In this document: positions 51,201 through 61,189 of the stretch, piece after piece
Position numbering within the stretch: the first letter of the stretch is position 1
Layout: every line of letters starts with the position of its first letter
Source of the DNA: Nocardioides sp. JQ2195
Lineage (GTDB): Bacteria > Actinomycetota > Actinomycetes > Propionibacteriales > Nocardioidaceae
Direction of reading: 5' to 3'
DNA length: 64,000 bases
Assembly (NCBI RefSeq): GCF_012272695.1
Contig: NZ_CP050902.1
Location: 3,472,001 to 3,536,000 of the forward strand
Made by a program: the position numbers and the translations under genes
The notes under the pieces: model-generated
The model's database searches: none
The model's input: only the letters and a program-made list of their open reading frames with translations
Told to the model about the DNA's origin: nothing

Positions 51201-54200
51201 TCAGACTTCTTCGACGGAGCTGGGCTCGCGACGCGACAGGTCGATGCCCAGCTCTTCAGCGGCCCGGAAGACGTCTTCCTCGGCGTCGCGGAGCTCGATC
51301 GAGGAGCCGTCCTGCGAGAGGACCTCCACGTTCAGGCAGAGCGACTGCATCTCCTTGACGAGAACCTTGAACGACTCGGGAATGCCGGAGTCGGGGATGT
51401 TCTCGCCCTTGACGATGGCCTCGTAGACCTTGACGCGACCAGGCACGTCGTCGGACTTGATCGTCAGCAGCTCCTGCAGGGCGTAGGCGGCGCCGTACGC
51501 CTCCATCGCCCAGACCTCCATCTCGCCGAACCGCTGGCCACCGAACTGGGCCTTACCACCCAGGGGCTGCTGCGTGATCATCGAGTAGGGGCCGGTGCTG
51601 CGTGCGTGGATCTTGTCGTCGACCAGGTGGTGCAGCTTGAGGATGTACATGTAGCCCACCGAGACCGGGTCCGGGAACGGCTCGCCGGAGCGGCCGTCGA
51701 ACAGGTCGGCCTTTCCGTTCTCGCCGATCATCCGCACGCCGTCACGGGTCGGCAGGGTCGAGCCCAGCAGACCGGTGATCTCGTCCTCGCGCGCACCGTC
51801 GAACACCGGGGTGGCGACCTTGGTGTTCGGCTCGGCCTTGTCGGCGTGGATCTTGATGAGGCGCTGCTTCCAGTCCGCGCTCTCCGGGTCGTCGTGCAGG
51901 TTGAGGTCCCAACCCTGCTTGGCGAGCCAGCCGAGGTGGAGCTCGAGGATCTGGCCGATGTTCATCCGTCGCGGGACACCCAGCGGGTTCAGGATCACGT
52001 CGACCGGGGTGCCGTCCTCCATGAACGGCATGTCCTCGATCGGCAGGATCTTGGCGATGACGCCCTTGTTGCCGTGACGACCGGCGAGCTTGTCGCCCAC
52101 CGAGATCTTGCGCTTCTGGGCAACGTAGACACGCACCAGCTGGTTGACACCCGGGGGCAGCTCGTCGCCGTCCTCGCGGTCGAAAACGCGCACGCCGATG
52201 ACGGTTCCGGACTCACCGTGCGGGACCTTCATCGAGGTGTCGCGCACCTCGCGGGCCTTCTCACCGAAGATGGCGCGCAGGAGGCGCTCCTCCGGGGTCA
52301 GCTCGGTCTCACCCTTGGGGGTCACCTTGCCGACGAGGATGTCACCGTTGGTGACCTCGGCGCCGATGCGGATGATGCCGCGCTCGTCGAGGTCGGCCAA
52401 CATCTCGTCGGAGACGTTGGGGATGTCGCGGGTGATCTCCTCCGGGCCGAGCTTGGTGTCGCGGGCGTCGACCTCGTGCTCCTCGATGTGGATCGAGGTG
52501 AGGACGTCTTCCTGGACCAGGCGCTGGCTGAGGATGATCGCGTCCTCGTAGTTGTGGCCCTGCCACGGCATGAAGGCGACCAGCAGGTTGGTGCCCAGCG
52601 CCATCTCGGCGTCGTCGGTGCACGGACCGTCGGCGATGGGCGTGCCGGCCCGGCCGGTCAGCGCGTCGCGACCCTCGACCCGGTCACCCTCGGAGACCAG
52701 CGGACGCTGGTTGATGCAGGTGCCCTGGTTGGAGCGACGGAACTTCGCCATGCGGTACGTCGAGTAGGTGCCGTCGTCGTTCATGACCTCGATCAGGTCG
52801 GCCGACACCTCCTTGACCACGCCGCCCTTCTCGGCGGTGACCACGTCGCCGGCGTCGACGGCGGCACGGAGCTCCATGCCGGTGCCGACGATGGGCGAGT
52901 CGCTCTTGACGAGCGGCACGGCCTGACGCTGCATGTTGGCACCCATGAGGGCACGGTTGGCGTCGTCGTGCTCGAGGAACGGGATCAGGGCCGTCGCGAC
53001 CGACACCATCTGGCGCGGCGAGACGTCCATGTAGTCGACCTCGTCGGCCAGGATCTCGGTGACCTCACCGTCGCGCTGGCGGACCAGCACCCGCTCCTCG
53101 GCGAAGCGCATGTTGTCGTCGAGCTTGGCGTTGGCCTGCGCGATGACGAACTTGTCCTCGTCGTCGGCGGTCAGGTAGTCGACCTTGTCGGTGACGACAC
53201 CCTTCTCGACGCGGCGGTAGGGCGTCTCGACGAACCCGAACGGGTTGATCCGGCCGTAGGAGGCCAGCGAGCCGATCAGACCGATGTTGGGACCCTCGGG
53301 GGTCTCGATCGGGCACATCCGGCCGTAGTGCGAGGTGTGGACGTCGCGGACCTCCATGCCGGCACGGTCACGGGAGAGACCACCCGGGCCGAGCGCGGAG
53401 AGGCGGCGCTTGTGGGTCAGACCGGCGATCGGGTTGGTCTGGTCCATGAACTGCGAGAGCTGGGAGGTCCCGAAGAACTCCTTCAGCGCGGCGACGACCG
53501 GGCGGATGTTGATCAGGGACTGCGGCGTGATGGCCTCGACGTCCTGGGTCGTCATCCGCTCGCGGACCACGCGCTCCATCCGGGCCAGACCGGTGCGGAG
53601 CTGGTTCTGGATCAGCTCGCCGACGGTGCGCATGCGGCGGTTGCCGAAGTGATCGATGTCGTCGGGACGGACCTCGATCTCCTTGCCGTCGGAGTCGATG
53701 AGGACGTTGCCCTCACCGTCGGTCAGCTTGTCGTCGCCGTTGTGCAGGCGGACGATGTAGCGGATCGTGGCGACGATGTCGGAGATGGTCAGCGTCTGCT
53801 TGTCGAAGGCCTCGGCCTGGCCGAGCTTCTTGTTGATCTTGTAGCGGCCGACCTTGGCCAAGTCGTAGCGCTTCGGGTTGAAGTAGTAGTTCTTCAACAG
53901 CGTCAGCGCGGCCTCGCGCGTGGGCGGTTCGCCCGGACGCAGCTTGCGGTAGATGTCGAGCAGTGCGTCGTCAGGACCCTCGGTGTTGTCCTTCTCGAGC
54001 GTCAGCTGGATCGACTCGTACTGGCTGAGCTCGGCCATCACGGCCTGGTAGTCGTAGTCCTCGCCGGTGTCCTCGGCGACGGCCACGAGGGCCTTCAGCA
54101 GGACGGTGACGTTCTGCTTGCGCTTGCGGTCGAGGCGTACGCCGACCAGGTCGCGCTTGTCGACCTCGAACTCGAGCCAGGCACCACGCGACGGGATGAC

Positions 54201-54749
54201 CTTGGAGGTGAAGATGTCCTTGTCGGACGTCTTGTCCGCGGCCCGCTCGAAGTAGACGCCGGGGGAACGCACCAGCTGCGAGACGACGACACGCTCGGTG
54301 CCGTTGATCACGAAGGTGCCCTTGTCGGTCATCAACGGGAACTCGCCCATGAAGACCGTCTGGCCCTTGATCTCGCCGGTCTCGTTGTTGGTGAACTCGG
54401 CGGAGACGTAGAGAGGTGCGGAGTAGGTGAAGTCCTTCTCCTTGCACTCGTCGACGGTGTACTTCGGATCGACGAACTCAGGGTTCTCGAACGAGAGCGA
54501 CATCGTCTCGGAGAAGTCCTCGATCGGTGAGATCTCCTCGAAGATCTCCGTCAGACCGGACTTCGTCGAGACGTCCTCGCCGGCATCGATGCGGGCCTGG
54601 ACGACCTGCTGCCACTTCTCGTTGCCGACGAGCCAGTCGAAGCTGTCGGTCTGGAGAGCCAGGAGTTGTGGAACCTCGAGGGGTTCGCTGATCTTTGCGA
54701 AGGAAGTGCGACGGTGGTTGTTGCTTGCTGCGTTGCTGCGCGCGGCCAA
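51201..54749 (-). CDS. rpoB: DNA-directed RNA polymerase subunit beta
   Basis: The 1182-residue protein is a full-length beta subunit with all conserved blocks. The rifampicin region reads [19 protein letters not shown], then [15 protein letters not shown]; Asp436 equals E. coli Asp516 and His446 equals His526. The start is TTG at 54749, as in mycobacteria, with GAAGGA 7 bases upstream. An N-terminal stretch rich in Ser/Asn/His precedes the conserved core. It is followed by rpoC in one operon. Confidence 0.98.
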   Translation of the reverse strand: MAARSNAASNNHRRTSFAKISEPLEVPQLLALQTDSFDWLVGNEKWQQVVQARIDAGEDVSTKSGLTEIFEEISPIEDFSETMSLSFENPEFVDPKYTVDECKEKDFTYSAPLYVSAEFTNNETGEIKGQTVFMGEFPLMTDKGTFVINGTERVVVSQLVRSPGVYFERAADKTSDKDIFTSKVIPSRGAWLEFEVDKRDLVGVRLDRKRKQNVTVLLKALVAVAEDTGEDYDYQAVMAELSQYESIQLTLEKDNTEGPDDALLDIYRKLRPGEPPTREAALTLLKNYYFNPKRYDLAKVGRYKINKKLGQAEAFDKQTLTISDIVATIRYIVRLHNGDDKLTDGEGNVLIDSDGKEIEVRPDDIDHFGNRRMRTVGELIQNQLRTGLARMERVVRERMTTQDVEAITPQSLINIRPVVAALKEFFGTSQLSQFMDQTNPIAGLTHKRRLSALGPGGLSRDRAGMEVRDVHTSHYGRMCPIETPEGPNIGLIGSLASYGRINPFGFVETPYRRVEKGVVTDKVDYLTADDEDKFVIAQANAKLDDNMRFAEERVLVRQRDGEVTEILADEVDYMDVSPRQMVSVATALIPFLEHDDANRALMGANMQRQAVPLVKSDSPIVGTGMELRAAVDAGDVVTAEKGGVVKEVSADLIEVMNDDGTYSTYRMAKFRRSNQGTCINQRPLVSEGDRVEGRDALTGRAGTPIADGPCTDDAEMALGTNLLVAFMPWQGHNYEDAIILSQRLVQEDVLTSIHIEEHEVDARDTKLGPEEITRDIPNVSDEMLADLDERGIIRIGAEVTNGDILVGKVTPKGETELTPEERLLRAIFGEKAREVRDTSMKVPHGESGTVIGVRVFDREDGDELPPGVNQLVRVYVAQKRKISVGDKLAGRHGNKGVIAKILPIEDMPFMEDGTPVDVILNPLGVPRRMNIGQILELHLGWLAKQGWDLNLHDDPESADWKQRLIKIHADKAEPNTKVATPVFDGAREDEITGLLGSTLPTRDGVRMIGENGKADLFDGRSGEPFPDPVSVGYMYILKLHHLVDDKIHARSTGPYSMITQQPLGGKAQFGGQRFGEMEVWAMEAYGAAYALQELLTIKSDDVPGRVKVYEAIVKGENIPDSGIPESFKVLVKEMQSLCLNVEVLSQDGSSIELRDAEEDVFRAAEELGIDLSRREPSSVEEV

Positions 54750-54849
54750 GAGTGTGTCCTTCTACAGGTTCGCTCTGGTGTTCGCGCCAACCCACCACAA
54801 ACCAGCCACCGGACAGGCAGGAAGCATTTGAGGGCAGGCGCAAAGAAGG

Positions 54850-54878
54850 AGCCTAGCTCAAATAGGCGCGCCTCACAA
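54850..54878 (-). promoter_or_regulatory. Main promoter of the rpoB-rpoC operon
   Basis: On the minus strand TTGTGA (54873-54878), a 17-base spacer and TAGGCT (54850-54855) form a good vegetative sigma-factor promoter. The leader to the rpoB start is about 95 bases. The other bases between 54750 and 54970 show no gene. Confidence 0.75.
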
Positions 54879-54970
54879 CCCCCGCGATCGTGGAACTGCG
54901 ATCGCCATGATGCTGTTGGGCTAGATCATGAACCCGCAACCGGCTCAGGTCAAGCACCGCGGCCGGAAGC

Positions 54971-55879
54971 TCAGTTCTGGCCGGGCTCGGAGGCCGGCGG
55001 GTGGTCCGACTCCTGGTCGGCGCTCGCCGGCTGCCAGAGGTCCATGTCCTGGATCAGCCAGGCCCCGTCCTCGTGCACCATCTTCACCGTCATCGGGATC
55101 GGCGGCAGGTTGGTGGAGGTGTTCTTGTTGGTGGTCCTGCTCGAGAGCACCACCACCAGCTCGACCAGGTCTCCCCCCTCGGAGGCCCGCACGACGCCCG
55201 ACCCGATCACCTGGGTGACCGCGGCGCCCTTGACCTTCTCCAGGTTGGGCAGGATCGCGTCGTTCCAGATCTTGTCGTAGGAGGTGGCGACCTCGCCGGT
55301 CAGCACCTGCATCGCTGCGTCGTGGTCGCGCTCGGGATAGCGGTGGTCGTAGGTGAGGACCTTGGGCACCGACTGCTCGGCCGCGGCCCGCGCCGCGGTG
55401 ATGTCGGCCTCGACCTCGTCCGGGTCACTGCTCCCCCGCTGCAACCAGAACGCGCCGCCGGCGGCGGCCAGGGTGGCCACCAGCAGGAGCGCCAGCATCC
55501 AGACCGGTACGTCGCGACCGCCCGCCGAGCGCTCGGGCGCCGGCTCGTCCACAGCACCCGTCGTGGGCTCGCCCGACGCGTCCACCGGGACCGGGGCATC
55601 CGCCTCGTGCGACTCGACCGAGGACTCAGCCTGCTCCGCCCCGTCGGTCGGGTCGTCGCGTTCCGACACGTCGGGCTCGGGGCTCGACTCGGGCCCCAGC
55701 TCCTCGTCGTACGCCGCCCGCTTGTCCTCGTCGAGCAGCACCCCGGCCGCCCTGTTGTAGAGCCCGAAACGGTGGTCGGTGGGGTCGAGGTCCGCGATGG
55801 AGCCCTTCCACGCCGTCCGGATCTCGTCGCTCGAGGCACTGCGCTCGACGCCCAGGAGGTCGTACCAGTTGGCGCTCAC
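54971..55879 (-). CDS. J-domain protein fused to a Mce-associated membrane domain
   Basis: The 302-residue protein starts with a DnaJ-like domain (WYDLLGVERSASSDEIRTAWK, 5-25; ending DEDKRAAYDEEL, 51-61) that lacks the HPD tripeptide needed to stimulate Hsp70 ATPase (the site reads LDPTD). An acidic linker, a membrane helix (about 124-146) and a C-terminal domain resembling Mce-associated membrane proteins (Mas) follow. It is the last gene of the mce operon and overlaps the previous gene as GTGA. It probably scaffolds the lipid-import complex on the cytoplasmic or outer side; the J domain is unlikely to be a classical co-chaperone. Confidence 0.8.
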   Translation of the reverse strand: MSANWYDLLGVERSASSDEIRTAWKGSIADLDPTDHRFGLYNRAAGVLLDEDKRAAYDEELGPESSPEPDVSERDDPTDGAEQAESSVESHEADAPVPVDASGEPTTGAVDEPAPERSAGGRDVPVWMLALLLVATLAAAGGAFWLQRGSSDPDEVEADITAARAAAEQSVPKVLTYDHRYPERDHDAAMQVLTGEVATSYDKIWNDAILPNLEKVKGAAVTQVIGSGVVRASEGGDLVELVVVLSSRTTNKNTSTNLPPIPMTVKMVHEDGAWLIQDMDLWQPASADQESDHPPASEPGQN

Positions 55880-56430
55880 TGTGCCGCTCCGTACTCGGAG
55901 AAGTCATCGACGAGCCAGGTGTCGTCGACCTTCTTCAAGGTGATGTTCCAAGCGTAGGGGCCGGTCTGCTCCTGCTTCTTCACCGACTCGGTTGACTCCC
56001 CGCCGACGATGACCACCGCAGAGTCCTCCTCGAGGCTCTCCACCGCGACCCGGTCCACCGTCACCCGTCGGGAGTAGCCCTGGCTGGCAACGGCCTTCTC
56101 GAGCAGCTCGCTGGCCTTGTCGAAGTCGGCCTTGAAGGAGGTGGTGATCAGCGGCTCGACCCGCGAGCGGTACGCGGTCAGCGACTTGTTCTCGTCGAGG
56201 TCACCGGCACCGAAGTTCCACCCGGCCAGCATGTACTCACGGGCCTTGAGCATGACGGCGTCGCGGTTCTCCTGCGCCGGGTTGTCGTCGACCGCACGGT
56301 GTTCCCGGAAGGCGAGGACCAACCAGACGAGGGAGGCGACCAGGGCGAGCGCCAGCAGCACGGCGATGGCCCGCCGCACCCGCGGTGAGCCCATCGTGGC
56401 CCTGGAGGTGGTCGTCTCGCTGGTCGTCAC
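55876..56430 (-). CDS. Mce-associated membrane protein (Mas)
   Basis: The 184-residue protein has a basic head, one membrane helix (about 22-42) and an extracytoplasmic domain with AREYMLAGWNFGAGDLDENKSL. It matches the single-pass Mce-associated proteins coded after mceF in actinobacteria, which stabilise the Mce complex. The GTG at 56430 overlaps mceF (GTGA). Confidence 0.82.
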   Translation of the reverse strand: MTTSETTTSRATMGSPRVRRAIAVLLALALVASLVWLVLAFREHRAVDDNPAQENRDAVMLKAREYMLAGWNFGAGDLDENKSLTAYRSRVEPLITTSFKADFDKASELLEKAVASQGYSRRVTVDRVAVESLEEDSAVVIVGGESTESVKKQEQTGPYAWNITLKKVDDTWLVDDFSEYGAAQ

Positions 56431-57746
56431 TCCGCGTCCTGGAGCGGACGGAGCATCAACCACGTCCACGACTCCTCTCCATCGGCTGATTCGCCGGCCG
56501 TGTCGCTGGCCGGCTGGTCGATCGGGCTGTGGGTCAGGGTACCGGCGGGGGTCAACCGGGCCGGCTGGTCGAGCCAGGTCACCTTGCCGGTCCTCTCGTC
56601 GTACGTCGCCACCACGGGCTGGTCGTAGTCAGTCGCGGCACGGTTGAGGTTCTGGGCACCGCGGGCGTTCGACGTCGACGCCGGTTCCCGGCAACCCAGG
56701 TTGGTCTTCAGCGGCCGGTTGTCCCGGTCGAAGGGATCGCGCCGGTCAGCCCCCTCGTAGCCGGCGTGGCACAGCTTGTGCGGGGTCAGCACGAGCCCGA
56801 AGTGCGCGTCGTACTGGCCGGTCGCCGGGTCCTTGGAGACCACGGTGAAGCCCGACTCCACGACGTAGGGGTAGATCGACAGCATGTGCTCCAGGCCGTC
56901 CAGGTTGCGCACGACGACCTCGCTGGTCGTGACCAGGTTGTTGAGCAGCGACGACAGGTCGACCTGGTTGTCCTCGATGAAGGTGCGCAGCTCGTTGGCC
57001 GTCGCGGAGCCGCTGTCGATGACCTTGCGCAGGTCGGCGTCGGAGCCGGCCAGGGTGGTGCTGAAGGCCTCGAGGTTGCGCGAGAAGTTCCTGATCGAGG
57101 ACGCCGTCGCCAGCTGGCCGCCCAGCACGGTGTTGGCGTCCTTGATCAGTGCCGTCGTGACGTCGAAGTTGTCGTTGGCGGTCTCGATGAACGAGTTGGA
57201 GGTGTCGATGATCTGGCCGAGGTCCTCGCCGGTGCCGTCGAAGGCGAGCCCGAGCTCGTGGACCACGGTGCGCAGGTCGTCCTGGTCGACGCTGTTGACG
57301 GTCGCCGAGATGTCACCGAGGAGCTTCGCGGTCGGGATCGGGGTGCGGGTGTCGACCGTGGGGATCTCCGACGAGTCCTCGAGGAAGGGACCGTCGTCCA
57401 CCTTGGGCTGCAGCTCGACGTACTGCTCGCCGACCGCGGAGCGGTTGCCGACCACGGCCAGGGTGCTGTCGGGGATCTTGTCCCAGTCGTTCTCGATGCT
57501 GAGGTGCACGTCGACCCCGTCATCGGTCAGCACCATCTTGTCCACCTGCCCGACGGTCACGCCACGGTAGGTGACCTCGGCGCCGGAGAAGATGCCGCCG
57601 GACTCTTGGAAGTGGGCCACCACGGTGTAGCTCCGGTCGAACACGACCCGGTCCAGCTGCGCGTAGCGTGCGCCGACGTAGGACACACCGAGGAGGGTGA
57701 TGATCACGAAGACCACCAGCTGCAGCTTGGTTCGACGTGTGATCAC
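56427..57746 (-). CDS. mceF: MCE family protein MceF
   Basis: The 439-residue protein has an N-terminal membrane helix (about 7-26), an MlaD/MCE domain (FSGAEVTYRGVTVGQVDKM) and a long coiled-coil tail, ending in a Pro/Thr/Ser-rich C-terminus. MCE subunits form a hexameric tunnel that carries lipids through the envelope. It is the last of six mce paralogues. The GTG at 57746 overlaps mceE (GTGA). Confidence 0.88.
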   Translation of the reverse strand: MITRRTKLQLVVFVIITLLGVSYVGARYAQLDRVVFDRSYTVVAHFQESGGIFSGAEVTYRGVTVGQVDKMVLTDDGVDVHLSIENDWDKIPDSTLAVVGNRSAVGEQYVELQPKVDDGPFLEDSSEIPTVDTRTPIPTAKLLGDISATVNSVDQDDLRTVVHELGLAFDGTGEDLGQIIDTSNSFIETANDNFDVTTALIKDANTVLGGQLATASSIRNFSRNLEAFSTTLAGSDADLRKVIDSGSATANELRTFIEDNQVDLSSLLNNLVTTSEVVVRNLDGLEHMLSIYPYVVESGFTVVSKDPATGQYDAHFGLVLTPHKLCHAGYEGADRRDPFDRDNRPLKTNLGCREPASTSNARGAQNLNRAATDYDQPVVATYDERTGKVTWLDQPARLTPAGTLTHSPIDQPASDTAGESADGEESWTWLMLRPLQDAE

Positions 57747-59116
57747 TGGGCCACCCCCGGAAGCAGGATCCGTGCCAGCGACGGGTCATAGGCGTCCATC
57801 GCCCGCGGCAGGGGCACCGACCGGGTCCGCCCGGACCCGGGAGCCGGGCGGTTCAGCCCGCCGAGGAGGTCGTCGATCACGCTGCCTCCGTCATCGAGGT
57901 CGAGCAGCTTCGGCTTGTCACCGTCGGCGCCGGTCGTGCACAGCTGCGGAAGGATCGTGCAGGGCGCTTCGAGAACCGGGTCCAGGGCCTTGAGGCACTT
58001 CTCCAGGTTCGGCGCGTCGAGACAGTCCTTGACCTTCTTGAGCGCGCCGTCGCACAGGTCCTTGAGGTCGATGTCTCCGTTCGTCGGGATCTGGCCCAGC
58101 GGGATGCAGGCCGTCTCCCCTCCGTCGGCGAGCAGCTTGACGTCCAGCTTGATGGCCAGGTTCACGTAGTCACCCATGTGCAGGTTGCGTGCCACCTGCG
58201 GGTCGCGGCCCACCGACTCGTCCACGAACGGGTAGGTGAGGAAGACGCTGAACGCGTTGGCGAAGTCGTCCCCGCTCCTGGCCAGGCCGGTGAGCACCGG
58301 GTCGAGCTGGGTCAGGGCATCGATCGTGGACGCCTTGGACACCTTGATCACCCGCGTGCCGACCTTGCCGAGACGGGCCAGGGCCTTGAGCATCTTGACC
58401 AGGTCGGCGCGCTGCTGGTCGATCGAGTCCAGGGCTGCCGGCAGCTCGTCGAGCGCTGACGTGATCGAGGGCTTCTGCTTGTTGACCTGCTTGGAGAGGT
58501 TGTTCAGGGACTCGATGGCGGTGACCACGTCGCCCTTGTTGTCATCGAGCTGCTTCATGAACGTGCGCAACGAGGTGAGCACGCTCCTCGCGCTGTCCTC
58601 GCGACCGCCCAAGGCCTTGTTGAGCTCGCTGGAGATCGTCTTGAGCTGGGCCACCCCGCCACCGTTGAGCACCAGGCTCAGCGCACCGAGGACCTCCTCG
58701 ACCTCCGGGTTGCGGTTGGTGCTCGACTCCTTGATCCGGTCGCCGTCGGCCAGCCGCTCGGTCGTCGGGTTCGACGGTGCCTCCAGCGACACGAACTTCT
58801 CGCCGAGCAGGCTGGTCTGCCGGATCTCGGCCACCGCGTTCGACGGCAGGTCGACGTCGTCGCGCAGCACCATCCTCACTTCGGCCTTGTCGTCCTTGAG
58901 CGTGATGTCGGTGATCTTGCCGACCGTGACGTCAGCGACCTTCACGGTGGACTGGGGCACCAGGTCGAGCACGTCGGGGAAGATCACGGTGACCTCCATC
59001 GGGTTGTCACCGACATCGGCGCCGCCGGGAAGCGGGAGCTTCTGCACGGAGAAGCCGCACCCGGTCACCATCGCCAGGGCGAGCACGCTGAGCAGGATCA
59101 TCACACGACGGGTCAT
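57743..59116 (-). CDS. mceE: MCE family lipoprotein MceE
   Basis: The 457-residue protein has a lipoprotein signal peptide with lipobox MVTGC (Cys20), which is the trait of MceE (LprK-type) subunits, and an MCE domain with DLVPQSTVKVADVTVGKI. A long helical tail follows and a C-terminal Pro/Arg-rich end. The ATG at 59116 overlaps mceD as ATGA. Confidence 0.9.
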   Translation of the reverse strand: MTRRVMILLSVLALAMVTGCGFSVQKLPLPGGADVGDNPMEVTVIFPDVLDLVPQSTVKVADVTVGKITDITLKDDKAEVRMVLRDDVDLPSNAVAEIRQTSLLGEKFVSLEAPSNPTTERLADGDRIKESSTNRNPEVEEVLGALSLVLNGGGVAQLKTISSELNKALGGREDSARSVLTSLRTFMKQLDDNKGDVVTAIESLNNLSKQVNKQKPSITSALDELPAALDSIDQQRADLVKMLKALARLGKVGTRVIKVSKASTIDALTQLDPVLTGLARSGDDFANAFSVFLTYPFVDESVGRDPQVARNLHMGDYVNLAIKLDVKLLADGGETACIPLGQIPTNGDIDLKDLCDGALKKVKDCLDAPNLEKCLKALDPVLEAPCTILPQLCTTGADGDKPKLLDLDDGGSVIDDLLGGLNRPAPGSGRTRSVPLPRAMDAYDPSLARILLPGVAQ

Positions 59117-60222
59117 CGGGCGACCTCCAGCAGTGAGCTGAACGTGGTGTCCCGGGCCGACCGGGAACCGTAGGTGGCGCTGCGCGGGACCAGCCCGTCG
59201 ACCAGCTTGCACAGGGTGCCGCTGCTGTCGGCCTGCCCGATGATCGAGCACAGGGCGATGGCCGGGTTCTCGCTCAGCTCGTGGCCGAGGTTGTCGAGGT
59301 TCGCCGCGGTGTCCAGGGTGCCGGCCTCGGGGTTGTAGGTCAGCGCGAGGTTGCTGAGTGCCACCGGACCGGCCTTCAGGATCTCGTCGAGCTCACCACG
59401 ACGCTTGACCAGCGTCTTGGAGACCTTGTTGAGCCCGGAGATGTTCTTGCTGAGCAGGGCCTTGTTGTCCTTGACGAAGGCCTCCACCTTGCCCAGAGCG
59501 GTCCCGAGGTTCTCCAGCGAGGCCGCCAGGTCGTCCTTCTCACCGGCGAGCAGGTCGGAGACGGACGACATCGACTGGTTGAACCGACGCACCACGGTGT
59601 CGTTGTCGGCCAGGGTCTTGATGAACTTCTCCAGCTCCTGGGCGCTGCCGAAGAGCTCGTCCTTGTTGTTCTCCAAGGTGCCGGTGAGCTTGCCGAGGTC
59701 CTCGATCGTCTGGTGGAACTTCTCGCCCTGCCCGGCGAAGTTCTGCGCGGTGGTGGTGAGCAGCTCGGTCAGCGCGCCGTCGCTGTTGGCGCCCTCGGGG
59801 CCGAGTGCCACGGTGAGGTCGTCGAGGCTCTGGTAGATGTCGTCGAGCTCCACGGGGGTGGCCGTGCGCTCCACGTCGAGGACGGCGTCGTCCTTCATCT
59901 TCGCTCCGCCCTCGTAGACCGGCGTGAGCTGGATGAACCGGTCGCCGACCACGCTCGGGGAGACGATGACGGCCGTGGCGTCGGCCGGGATGTCCACCTC
60001 GGGGTCGTAGGAGATCTCCACGTCGACCGTGGTGCCGCTGGGGGTGACCTTGTCGACCTGGCCGACCGGGATGCCCAGCACCCGGACGTCGGAGCCCTCG
60101 TAGAGCGAGACCGTGCGCGGGAACGAGACCGTCATGTGCTTGCGGTCCTCGCTGCGGAACATCACGAACGCGGCCGCGACCAGCAGGACGACGATGATGC
60201 CCGGGATGATTGCCCTCTTCAT
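59113..60222 (-). CDS. mceD: MCE family protein MceD
   Basis: The 369-residue protein has a membrane helix (about 4-24), an MCE domain (SLYEGSDVRVLGIPVGQVDKV) and a long helical tail. The ATG at 60222 is preferred over a GTG at 60231 because a GGTGG site lies 5 bases before it. It follows mceC with a one-base gap after the stop. Confidence 0.88.
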   Translation of the reverse strand: MKRAIIPGIIVVLLVAAAFVMFRSEDRKHMTVSFPRTVSLYEGSDVRVLGIPVGQVDKVTPSGTTVDVEISYDPEVDIPADATAVIVSPSVVGDRFIQLTPVYEGGAKMKDDAVLDVERTATPVELDDIYQSLDDLTVALGPEGANSDGALTELLTTTAQNFAGQGEKFHQTIEDLGKLTGTLENNKDELFGSAQELEKFIKTLADNDTVVRRFNQSMSSVSDLLAGEKDDLAASLENLGTALGKVEAFVKDNKALLSKNISGLNKVSKTLVKRRGELDEILKAGPVALSNLALTYNPEAGTLDTAANLDNLGHELSENPAIALCSIIGQADSSGTLCKLVDGLVPRSATYGSRSARDTTFSSLLEVAR

Positions 60223-60223
60223 C

Positions 60224-61189
60224 TCAACCACCTGCCGGAAGGGGTGGCATGTTGGTGATCGTGGTGTCGAACCAGGGCCCGTTGCCGAGGGTGCTCGCGA
60301 AGTAGCGGTAGAACGGCGCCATCGTGCGCAGGCTCTCGTCGAGGTTGTCCTGGTTCTTCAGCAGCACCTTCACCACCGTGTCGAGATTGGTCAGGGCCGG
60401 CTTCAGGTCGGCCTTGCTCTGGTCGACCAGGGCGGTGAGCTCCTGCGACATCGACGAGGTCGACACCAGCAGGTTGTGGATCGCCGTCCGGCGCGAGACC
60501 AGGGCGTCGAAGAGGACCCGGGCATCCTTCATCAGCTTGATGATGTCCTGGTCACGCGAGCCCAGCACCCCGGAGACCTTGCGCAGGTTCTTCAGCAGGG
60601 TGTTGATCTGCTCGTCCCGCGCAGCGAGGTTCGTGGAGAGCGCGGAGACTCCCTTGAGGGCTGACCTGAACTCGTCAGGCGTGTTGCGGGTCAGGTCGCT
60701 GAGGGTGCCCAGCGACGCCTTCAGCTGCTCGACGTCGATCGCTTCGGCGCGACCGGCCAGGCCCTCGAAGGCCTCCACCACGTCGTACGGCGAACGGGTG
60801 CGGCTGACCGGGATGGTCGAGCCCTCCTCCATCTGGCCCGAGCCGGCCGGGGACAGCTCGAGGTACATCGCACCGAGGAGCGTCTTGACCTTGATCTGGG
60901 CACCTGACTCGGGCCCGAAGTCGACGTCCTTCTCGACCTTGAAGGTGACCTTGACGTGGTCGCCGTCGAGCTCCATCTTGTCGACCTTGCCGACGCGGAC
61001 GCCGGCCACGCGGACCTCGTCGTTGGCCTTGAGGCCCCCGGCCTCCGCGAAGGAGGCGTAGTAGGTGTCGCCCCCGCCGATCAGCGGGAGGTCGTCGGCT
61101 CGGAAGGCGGCCAGGAGCATCACCATGATGGCGGTGATGCTGACGGCCCCGATGATCACGGGGTTCTTCTGTCGGAACGGAGTGCTCAT
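60224..61189 (-). CDS. mceC: MCE family protein MceC
   Basis: The 321-residue protein has a membrane helix (about 12-30), an MCE domain (AGGLKANDEVRVAGVRVGKV) and a helical tail; the C-terminus ends in PPLPAGG. The ATG at 61189 overlaps mceB as ATGA. Confidence 0.88.
   Translation of the reverse strand: MSTPFRQKNPVIIGAVSITAIMVMLLAAFRADDLPLIGGGDTYYASFAEAGGLKANDEVRVAGVRVGKVDKMELDGDHVKVTFKVEKDVDFGPESGAQIKVKTLLGAMYLELSPAGSGQMEEGSTIPVSRTRSPYDVVEAFEGLAGRAEAIDVEQLKASLGTLSDLTRNTPDEFRSALKGVSALSTNLAARDEQINTLLKNLRKVSGVLGSRDQDIIKLMKDARVLFDALVSRRTAIHNLLVSTSSMSQELTALVDQSKADLKPALTNLDTVVKVLLKNQDNLDESLRTMAPFYRYFASTLGNGPWFDTTITNMPPLPAGG

Noticed and set aside
53420..53450. Rifampicin resistance by the Ser522-equivalent Ala
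   Set aside because: It is probably a lineage-specific natural residue; the main contacts (Asp516, His526, Ser531 equivalents) are unchanged.
51606..54530. A 974-codon open frame on the plus strand, antisense to rpoB
   Set aside because: It mirrors rpoB codons in a high-GC genome and has a repetitive Val/Leu/Asp/Gly/His-rich composition with no domain. Long antisense frames are expected in such DNA.
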